Shown: piece after piece, positions 50,701 through 64,000 of the stretch
Layout: each line of letters opens with the position of its first letter
How positions within the stretch are numbered: the first letter of the stretch is position 1
NCBI RefSeq assembly: GCF_945859705.1
Contig: NC_079134.1
Span: 82,506,756-82,570,755 of the forward strand
Origin: Episyrphus balteatus
Lineage: Eukaryota > Arthropoda > Insecta > Diptera > Syrphidae
Direction of reading: 5' to 3'
DNA length: 64,000 nucleotides
Program-made: the position numbers and the translations under genes
The notes under the pieces: model-generated
What the model was told of the DNA's origin: nothing
What the model saw: the letters and a program-made list of their open reading frames with translations, nothing else
The model's database searches: none

Positions 50701-53105
50701 ATGCAAACACAGCTTATGGAAAACCAACAACCTTCTTTCCAACCTACTAGAAGTGTTTCAGAGGCGGCACAGCCTCTGACCACCCTAGCCGGACTTACTA
50801 GGCGGAGAATACAATGGAGCAACGAAATGAACCAATTCATTATAAGAGCTTACTTCCGCACAACCCGCTGCGAGACATCCATGCCAGGATATAGACAGCG
50901 GTTACATCTGATGTTTGTTGAGGAATACCCTCACCTAGGACACGTTACGGAGCAGAATATAGCAGATAGAAGATTGGCTATAATCCGGAAAAAATTGATA
51001 AGCAGCCCTTTGATAGACACGATCCGAGCTGAAGTGGCTTCTGAACTTAACGGGGATGTGGTAGAGGAGTTGGCTAGTGCTGAAGCAGTAAGTGAAAACA
51101 ACCAGGAAGTTCCAGGCCCACCCAATAGCGCTGATGAAAATAACAACGATATCAGCAATACAAATGTAGACCAGGAAAGCTGTAAACTGCGAGATGAGCT
51201 CAATAGTGCGCTGACGAAATTTTCGTTTGTAGACCCCGTACTAAGGCCGAAGCTCCCTAAGCAACAACAAGGCCATATTTTGAACCCAAACATCCAAAGA
51301 ATGAACAATGTTATTCTTCCCGGGTTCCTCCCTGAAATAAACAATTACATGCAGATACTCTTCTTTATTGTAGTGCTTATGCTATATTAACAACATCTGG
51401 AAGGAGAATCCATGCGGAACGTGCCCAACGATCTGCACCAAAAAAAAGAGAACCTCCATGGATAAAAAGATTAAGTGACAGAATCGAAGCACTGCGAAAA
51501 GAGGCTGGTGTTCTGTCTGCATTTAATATTCAACCAAACAGCCGTAAGCTTAGAAGAAGAGCTATAAAAATCAAACAGAAGTATGTTGTACATGGTCAAT
51601 ATAGTGAGACTAACAATACCCATGCAGAAGCACTAGATTACTATTAAGCAAAAGATCAGCTTATATGCTAAGAGGTTAAGGAGATATAAATAGTCAAAAC
51701 AAAGGAGCGAAGACAATAACCTTTTCAATAGATCTCAGAAAAGTTTCTTCGATAGATGCAGAGGTAAAGCTGAGAACTCTAGTCAACCACCCAAATATAG
51801 GTGTCCTAGAAAATTTTTGGTCAGGAATATGGTCATCACCCTCACAGCATAATCAATCTTCCCAACTCCTGCAGCAAAATGATGAGACCAAAGAAATAAC
51901 ACCAATGCAAGAGTGTACGGTTTCCACTGAAGATTTTCAAATAGTTGGTGAAAAGGCTTCAAAACTGGAAGGCTTCTGGTATTGATGGCCTACATAATTA
52001 CTGGTTGAAATCTTTTGTTTCTCCATGAAACTATGAGGCGTGAAATAAACAAGTTCATACAGAACCCTTCCTGTATCCCGGACTACCTCTGTGAAGGAAT
52101 CACTTACCTTATTCCAAAGGAAGATTCATACACCGAAGATCCCTCTAAATTTCGCCCAATCACCTGCCTCAACACATTCTACAAACTAACCACTTCATTG
52201 TGTGGCTGAGCTAATCAATAGGCACTGTTTAAGAAATAACATCATAGCCGAACAGCAAAAAGGTTGTAGAAAAGGATCTCTCGGCTGCAAGGAACAGTTA
52301 ACTATTGACGCTGTTGTTACTGGCCAAGCATGCTCCGGGCAAAGAAACTTGTTTGCGGCTTTTATTGATTATAAAAAGGCTTTTGATATGGTTCCACATA
52401 GTTGGCTGTTAGAAACTCTCCGATTGTATAAAATCAATCCACAACTTGTATCTTTCTGTGAAGTGGTAATGACAAAATGGTGTACCTAGCTGAAAGCCCA
52501 AAAATTAACGTCAAAGGCTTATACAAATAAAAAGAGGCATTTTCCAAGGAGACAGTTTAAGCCCACTCTGGTTTTGTCCTCTCTATTAACCCACTGTCGT
52601 ACCTCCTCAATAAGAGCAAATATGGATTTGAGATAAAAAGCAGTGTCCAATCTACTAGGATAACCCATCTTATGTATATGGATGACATCAAATTGTATTC
52701 TAGTTCTGCCAACAGCTTGGAACAACTTCTCAAGATTGTCGAAAAATTCTCGAACGACATAAAAATGGAATTTGGTGTAGAAAAAGTGTAAAAACAATCC
52801 AAATCGTAAGAGGAAAGATGACTAAGGGATTGGATTTATATAACAGCCACTGGAAAAACTATACAATCATTAGAAGAAGGGGAATTTTACAAATACCTGG
52901 GAATGGAGCAATCTCGCAGAATAGATCACACTCTAATCAAGTCGCGTTTGAACGAAATCTTTAAGTGCCGAGTGGAACAATTGCTGAAAACCTTATTAAA
53001 TTCCAGGAATATGATTACAGCTATAAACACATATGCTGTACCAATTATTACATATTCAGCAGGCATTGTTAAATGGAGTTCAACGGACTTAGAATCATTG
53101 GAGAG
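50701..53105 (+). pseudogene. Family B R4/Dong-type polyprotein, copy B3 (partial)
   Basis: Myb-like and RT parts only. It shares the four-base loss (near 51354) and the TAG (51691-51693) with B2. It then shows about ten extra one-base indels, mostly added bases in or next to short homopolymers or doublets (for example near 51639, 51945, 52198, 52486, 52517, 52577, 52783, 52793 and 52837). Their clustering beside a gap suggests low-quality contig-end sequence rather than real decay. YMDD is still readable near 52676. Confidence 0.85.
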
Positions 53106-53305
53106 NNNNNNNNNNNNNNNNNNNNNNNNNNNNNNNNNNNNNNNNNNNNNNNNNNNNNNNNNNNNNNNNNNNNNNNNNNNNNNNNNNNNNNNNNNNNNNN
53201 NNNNNNNNNNNNNNNNNNNNNNNNNNNNNNNNNNNNNNNNNNNNNNNNNNNNNNNNNNNNNNNNNNNNNNNNNNNNNNNNNNNNNNNNNNNNNNNNNNNN
53301 NNNNN
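53106..53305. other. Assembly gap (200 N)
   Basis: Exactly 200 N. It replaces the 3' third of B3 and an unknown length of TAA array. Confidence 0.99.
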
Positions 53306-54134
<829 letters not shown>

Positions 54135-54396
54135 TTTTTTTTTTTTTTTTTACTTTACTTGTGGAGGAATGCGTTACGCACCATAAGGAGGTATCCATAC
54201 CTCCCCGTGTGTCGGACTCACCAAGGAAAAAATGTTAAAACCTTTTGATGGCATACCGACTAAACCTCCAAAAGTGTCACGAAGAACCCCCCCCCCTCGG
54301 GACCACGGGATTGCACTTCTTCAAGAGGGGGTGCTGTTGTACGGCCCATTCTGGGCTTACGTCTTGTAGCGAGATCTTTCCTCTGCCTTTTTCGTT

Positions 54397-54583
54397 CCTA
54401 GGTTAGGAAGGGTAAGGTTAGGTAGGTTACGTTAGGGAGGTTAAGTAAGGATTAGGTGGAATTAGTTGGGTTTCGTTAGTTTAATATTAGTCTTTGATTA
54501 GGTGAAGTTAGGTTACGTTAGTTGAAAGTGGTTTGGTTAAATTTGGTTAGGTTAGTTGGTTAATAGGTTAGGAAAGGTTAGGA
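54397..54583 (-). repeat. Degenerate TTAGG tract in 3' UTR of Cd
   Basis: Telomere-like GGTTA/TTAGG variants, closely matching the Cb tract at 20062-20248. Confidence 0.75.
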
Positions 54584-55810
54584 ACGCGGAACTGTTCTTC
54601 TTCTCTTTTCTTATTTCTGAGGAGCTGATTTGTGTATGCACTGATCGCGTTCCAGTTGTGTTGGCTAGTAACCATCTTCTCGACTATGTTCTCTGGAGTG
54701 ATGGTGCCAATGTTTGTCTCCAGTTCTTCTCTTTGTTCTGCCCATCTGCTGCAGACGAAGAAGGTATGTTGTGCATCGTCTTCTTGGGAGTCCCCGTACT
54801 GGCATGCTGGACTACTCGTTTTGCCGATCTTGTGGAGAAATGCGTTGAAGTAACCGTGTCCGGTGAGTAATTGGGTGACGTAATAATTAACTTCACCGTG
54901 TTTCCGATCTTTCCACTCAGCCACATTTCTAATCAGCCTCGCCGTCCATCGTCCTCTGCTTTCTGCGCACCAACGTTCTTGCCACTTCTGTATGGTCAGC
55001 TGCTTAGCCTCTTCTGCTGCCGCTTCCAACCCCATTTCCGCCTTTTTGTCGTAGACGTACTTCCTTTCTGTCGCTAGGAGATCGATAGGGGTCACTCCAG
55101 CGATTACAAGGACAGCTGGTTCCGACACCGTTCGATAAGAGCTTGCTACGCGTAGAGCTCCGCATCTTTGTACTGCTGCCATCTGCTTTCGGTACTTCTC
55201 TTGCTTAAGTGCGTCCGCCCATATTTCGCTGCCATACAGAAGGATGGAATGCGTTGTCGCCATCAGTAGCTTCCGCTTACTGGCCGTTGGTCCCCCAACG
55301 TTCGCCATCAGTCTGCTCAGTGATGTGGTAGTTTTTGATGCTCTTTCCGATGCTGCCTTTATTTGTTGCCAGTAGGTTAGCTTTGTGTCGAGCCTCAATC
55401 CCAAGTACTTCACTGTCGCGCTGCTTCTTATCACTTCGGCCCCGATTTGGAAGTCGATTTGTGTAGGAATCCTCTTCCTCGTCAGAAGAACTATCTCTGT
55501 TTTTTCCGTGGCTATGCTGAGTCCATGCTCTTCCATCCATGAATTTATTCGTCGCATGACCTGGTTTAGCTTTCTTTGCGCGCTATCGGTGTCTCGTGCC
55601 GTAATCACCGCGGCGATGTCGTCAGCATAGCCAACCAGGAAGGCATCGTCAGGCATCTCCATGCGTAGGATATCATCATAGGAGATGTTCCACAGGTCTG
55701 GTCCTAAGATTGATCCTTGCGCTGCACCAGATGTGACTTCCTTCCTTCGCGGACCTTCTGCGGTCTCGTAGATCAGCTCGCGATCTCTGAGATAGTCCTT
55801 CGTCATCCGT
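54568..55810 (-). CDS. ORF2 C-terminal fragment of Cd (RT motifs B-C, thumb, finger)
   Basis: Open from the truncation point to the natural stop (54568), without the nonsense codon and frameshift seen in Cb. It contains AAQGSILGPDLWN and GYADD, then the thumb region and a Cys/His finger reading CQYGDSQEDDAQHTFFVC. The second cysteine of the usual CX2C pair is Gly here, as in Cb and Ce. The start is lost, so the fragment is not expected to be translated on its own. It is useful as the undamaged reference for the C-terminal half. Confidence 0.85.
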
Positions 55811-58288
<2,478 letters not shown>

Positions 58289-58558
58289 TTTTTTTTTTTT
58301 TTTTTTTTTACTTTACTTGTGGAGGAATGCGTTACGCACCATAAGGAGGTATCCATACCTCCCCGTGTGTCGGACTCACCACCAAGGAAAAAATGTTAAA
58401 ACCTTATAATGGCATACCGACTAAACCTCCAAAAGTGTCACGAAGAACCCCCCCTCGGGACCACGGGATTGCACTTCTTCAAGAGGGGGTGCTGTTGTAG
58501 CGCCCATTCTGGGCTCACGTCTTGTGGCGGGATCTTTTCTTCATCTGCTTTCTTCGTT

Positions 58559-58740
58559 CCTAGGTTAGGGAGGGTTAGGTTAGGTAGGAAATCTTAGGAT
58601 TAGGTTAGGTTTAGGTTAGATTAGTTGGGTTTCGTTAGTTTAAATTAGTCTTTATTAGGTGAAGTTAGGTGACGTTAGTAGAAGTTGGTTTGGTTAGATT
58701 TAATTAGGTTAGTTGGTTAATAGGTTAGGAAAGATTAGGA
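58559..58740 (-). repeat. Degenerate TTAGG tract in 3' UTR of Ce
   Basis: Telomere-like tract identical in layout to 1239-1420. Confidence 0.75.
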
Positions 58741-60234
58741 ACGCGGAACTGTTCTTCTTCCATCTTCTTGATTCTGAGGACCTGGTTGGTGTATTTACAG
58801 GTCTCATTCCAATTATGTTGGCTAGTTAGCATCTTTTGGACTATATTTTCTGGAGTGATGGTGCCAATGCTTCTCTCCAGTTCTTGTCTTTGTGTTGCCC
58901 ATCTGTTGCAGGCGAAGAAGGTATGTTGTGCATCGTCTTCTTGGGAGTCCCCGTACTGGCATGCTGGACTACTTGTTTTGCCGATCTTGTGGAGAAATGC
59001 GTTGAAGTAACCGTGTCCGGTGAGTAACTGGGTGACGTAATAATTAACCTCACCGTGTTTCCGGTCTTTCCACTCAGCTACATTTCTGATCAGCCTCGCC
59101 GTCCATCGTCCTCTGCTTTCTGCACACCAACGCTCTTGCCACTTCTGTATGGTCAGCTGCTTAGCCTCTTCTGCTGCCGCTTCCACTCCCATTTCCGCCT
59201 TCTTGTCGTAGACGTACTTCCTTTCTGTCGCTAGGAGATCGATAGGGGTCACTCCAGCGATTACAAGGACAGCTGGTTCCGACACCGTTCGATAAGAGCT
59301 TGCCACGCGTAGAGCTCCGCATCTTTGTACTGCTGCCATCTGCTTTCGGTACTTCTCCTGCTTAAGTGCGTCCGCCCATATTTCGCTGCCATACAGAAGG
59401 ATGGAATGCGTTGTCGCCATCAGTAGCTTCCGCTTACTGGCCGTTGGTCCCCCCACGTTCGCCATCAGTCTGCTCAGTGATGTGGTAGTTTTTGATGCTC
59501 TTTCCGTTGCTGCCTTTATTTGTTGCCAATAGGTTAGCTTTGTGTCGAGCCTCAATCCCAGGTACTTCACTGCCGCGCTGCTTCTTATTACTTCGTCCCC
59601 AATTTGGAAGTCCGTTTGTGTGGGAATCCTCTTCCTCGTCAGAAGAACTATCTCTGTTTTTTCCGTGGCTAGGCTGAGTCCATGCTCTTCCATCCATGAA
59701 TTTGTCCGTCGCATGACCTGGTTCAGCTTTCTTTGCGCGCTATCGGTGTCTCGTGCCGTAATCACCGCGGCGATGTCGTCAGCATAGCCAACCAGGAAGG
59801 CATCGTCAGGCATCTCCATGCGAAGGATATCATCATAGGAGATGTTCCACAGGTCTGGTCCTAAGATTGATCCCTGCGCTGCCCCAGACGTGACTTCCTT
59901 TCTTCGCTGGCCTTCTGCGGTATCGTAGATCAGCTCTCGATCCCTGAGATAGTTCTTCGCCATCCGTAGCAGATAGGCAGGAACGCGGAATCTCCATTCG
60001 AGCGAATGTAGAATATCGCTCCACCTGGCCGAGTTAAAGGCGTTTCGAACATCCAGCGTCGCCAGCAAGACGATCTCCTTCGAGTAGTGGTTTCTTTGTT
60101 GGGCAATTTGGGCTGCGTGAACTACTTCTTGTATTGCTCCGATAGTAGAGCGGCCTCTCCGGAAACCGTACTGTCTCTCTGATAGATCGCCCGAAGCTTG
60201 TACTGCTGCTGAAAGTCGTGGTTTCAAAAGCTTT
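58725..60234 (-). CDS. ORF2 C-terminal fragment of Ce (RT, thumb, finger)
   Basis: Open frame of 500 codons from the truncation to the stop at 58725. It contains QYGFRRGRSTIGAI, motif A LDVRNAFNS, motif B AAQGSILGPDLWN and motif C GYADD. A long thumb/connection region follows, then the finger CQYGDSQEDDAQHTFFAC and the tail EEEQFRVPNLS. Endonuclease and N-terminal RT segments are missing. The intact frame suggests a more recent insertion than Ca/Cc. No promoter or start is retained. Confidence 0.87.
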
Positions 60235-62059
<1,825 letters not shown>

Positions 62060-64000
62060 CCTCCCTGAAATAAACAATTACATGCAGCTAGATACTCTTC
62101 TTTATTGTAGTGCTTATGCTATATTAACAACATCTGGAAGGAGAATCCATGCGGAACGTGCCCAACGATCTGCACCAAAAAAAGGAGAACCTCCATGGAT
62201 AAAAAGATTAAGTGACAGAATCGAAGCACTGCGAAAAGAGGCTGGTGTTCTGTCTGCATTTAATATTCAACCAAACAGCCGTAAGCTTAGAAGAAGAGCT
62301 ATAAAAATCAAACAGAAGTATGTTGTACATGGTCAATATAGTGAGACTAACAATACCCATGCAGAAGCACTAGATACTATTAAGCAAAAGATCAGCTTAT
62401 ATGCTAAGAGGTTAAGGAGATATAAACAGTCAAAACAAAGGAGCGAAGACAATAACCTTTTCAATAGATCTCAGAAAAGTTTCTTCGATAGATACAGAGG
62501 TAAAGCTGAGAACTCTAGTCAACCCCCAAATATAGGTGTCCTAGAAAATTTTTGGTCAGGAATATGGTCATCACCCTCACAGCATAATCAATCTTCCCAA
62601 CTCCTGCAGCAAAATGATGAGACCAATGAAATAACACCAATGCAAGAGTGTACGGTTTCCACTGAAGATTTTCAAATAGTGGTGAAAAGGCTTCAAAACT
62701 GGAAGGCTTCTGGTATTGATGGCCTACATAATTACTGGTTGAAATCTTTTGTTTCTCTCCATGAAACTATGAGGCGTGAAATAAACAAGTTCATACAGAA
62801 CCCTTCCTGTATCCCGGACTACCTCTGTGAAGGAATCACTTACCTTATTCCAAAGGAAGATTCATACACCGAAGATCCCTCTAAATTTCGCCCAATCACC
62901 TGCCTCAACACATTCTACAAACTAACCACTTCATGTGTGGCTGAGCTAATCAATAGGCACTGTTTAAGAAATAACATCATAGCCGAACAGCAAAAAGGTT
63001 GTAGAAAAGGATCTCTCGGCTGCAAGGAACAGTTAACTATTGACGCTGTTGTTACTGGCCAAGCATGCTCAGGGCAAAGAAACTTGTTTGCGGCTTTTAT
63101 TGATTATAAAAAGGCTTTTGATATGGTTCCACATAGTTGGCTGTTAGAAACTCTCCGATTGTATAAAATCAACCCACAACTTGTATCTTTCTGTGAAGTG
63201 GTAATGACAAAATGGTGTACTAAGCTGAAAGCCCAAAAATTAACGTCAAAGCTTATACAAATAAAAAGAGGCATTTTCCAAGGAGACAGTTTAAGCCCAC
63301 TCTGGTTTTGTCTCTCTATTAACCCACTGTCGTACCTCCTCAATAAGAGCAAATATGGATTTGAGATAAAAAGCAGTGTCCAATCTACTAGGATAACCCA
63401 TCTTATGTATATGGATGACATCAAATTGTATTCTAGTTCTGCCAACAGCTTGGAACAACTTCTCAAGATTGTCGAAAAATTCTCGAACGACATAAAAATG
63501 GAATTTGGTGTAGAAAAGTGTAAAACAACCCAAATCGTAAGAGGAAAGATGACTAAGGGATTGGATTATATAACAGCCACTGGAAAAACTATACAATCAT
63601 ACAATCATTAGAAGAAGGGGAATTTTACAAATACCTGGGAATGGAGCAATCTCGCAGAATAGATCACACTCTAATCAAGTCGCGTTTGAACGAAATCTTT
63701 AAGTGCCGAGTGGAACAATTGCTGAAAACCTTATTAAATTCCAGGAATATGATTACAGCTATAAACACATATGCTGTACCAATTATTACATATTCAGCAG
63801 GCATTGTTAAATGGAGTTCAACGGACTTAGAATCATTGGAGAGGAAAGTAAGGACGCTGATGACGAAGTACCGCCAACATCATCCCAAGTCAGCTATTGA
63901 ACGGCTAGTAATCCCCAGAGATAAAGGAGGAAGAGGATTAATTTCAATACAAAATCTAGTCGAAAAACAGAATCGAAATCTCTTTACTTACTTTAGCGAA
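62060..64000 (+). mobile_element. Family B LINE copy B4, 5'-truncated, runs off the window
   Basis: Starts inside the ORF at TCCTCCCTGAAATAAAC, corresponding to about 45238 of B2, directly after TAA-type repeats. It continues to the last base. It lacks the lesions shared by B1-B3, so it is a separate lineage of family B, and it has no DNA-element insertion because that part is truncated away. Confidence 0.9.
62060..64000 (+). pseudogene. Family B R4/Dong-type polyprotein, copy B4 (partial)
   Basis: Open through the RT (YIDYKKAFD, GIFQGDSLSPLWF, YMDD) until an 8-bp tandem duplication ACAATCAT (63593-63608) shifts the frame. At two places it keeps what appears to be the ancestral reading: the four bases CTAG near 62087 that B1-B3 lack, and no ATCCC insertion near 63868. 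Both choices align in frame with family A. The 5' part of the ORF is absent by truncation, and the finger and endonuclease lie beyond the window. It is a broken copy but the best guide to the family B protein. Confidence 0.87.

Larger units (their letters stand above)
48767..53105 (+). mobile_element. Family B LINE copy B3, 3' part lost in gap
   Basis: Colinear with B2 from the CTGGGG 5' end until the 200-N gap. The 5' UTR DNA-element insertion is at 49133-50636. Numerous single-base indels start near 51640 and continue to the gap, whereas the preceding 2.9 kb is nearly identical to B2. Confidence 0.9.
58289..60234 (-). mobile_element. Family C LINE copy Ce, 5'-truncated
   Basis: Poly(A) tail (T run 58289-58309), conserved 3' UTR and the C-terminal 500 codons of ORF2. 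Homology stops after the AAAAGCTTTT at about 60234, where TAA begins. It belongs to the Ca/Cc subfamily by 3' UTR variants but lacks their nonsense and frameshift mutations. Confidence 0.9.

Overview
This window is eukaryotic repeat DNA, most likely from an insect. It holds no host gene that I can recognise. About 22 kb (roughly a third) is (TAA)n/(AAT)n microsatellite in long arrays. Almost everything else is non-LTR retrotransposon (LINE) sequence embedded in those arrays. The insect assignment is an inference from two things: the element families (R4/Dong-like and R1-clade LINEs) and a telomere-like TTAGG tract inside one family. There are no bacterial gene signatures. Two 200-N placeholder gaps (4-203 and 53106-53305) show that this is a scaffold.

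I distinguish three LINE families. Family A (plus strand, A1 4067-7999 and A2 9551-13483) is a compact 3,933-bp R4/Dong-type element with one intact 1,225-codon ORF: Myb-like N-terminus, reverse transcriptase, CCHC finger and restriction-like endonuclease. Family B (plus strand, B1 33971-39481, B2 42678-48234, B3 48767-53105 and 5'-truncated B4 62060-64000+) is a diverged relative with decayed ORFs. A 1.5-kb inverted-repeat DNA element sits in the 5' UTR of B1-B3. Family C (minus strand, C0 204-926, Ca 943-3073, Cb 19798-24052, Cc 24078-26205, Cd 54134-55810, Ce 58289-60234) is an R1-clade element: a zinc-knuckle ORF1, then ORF2 with APE endonuclease and reverse transcriptase. Every visible copy is 5'-truncated or cut by the window or a gap. 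Each C 3' end carries hairpins, a telomere-like tract and a poly(A) tail.

Layout: C0/Ca - TAA - A1 - TAA - A2 - 6.3 kb TAA - Cb/Cc - TAA - a 3.6-kb AT-rich spacer with nested inverted-repeat elements (27443-31041) - TAA - B1 - TAA - B2 - TAA - B3 - gap - TAA - Cd - TAA - Ce - TAA - B4. All A/B copies point one way and all C copies the other way relative to the TAA strand. This suggests that two unrelated endonuclease types converged on the same microsatellite, each with fixed polarity.

The strongest new signals are: (1) the first 134 nt of family A fold on paper into an HDV-like double-pseudoknot ribozyme ending just before the ORF; (2) the last 105 nt of A and B are about 96% identical although the proteins are far more diverged, as expected of a shared RT recognition element; (3) copies B1-B3 and the blocks C0/Ca versus Cb/Cc share inactivating lesions, so the TAA-LINE units have multiplied by DNA-level duplication as well as by retrotransposition.
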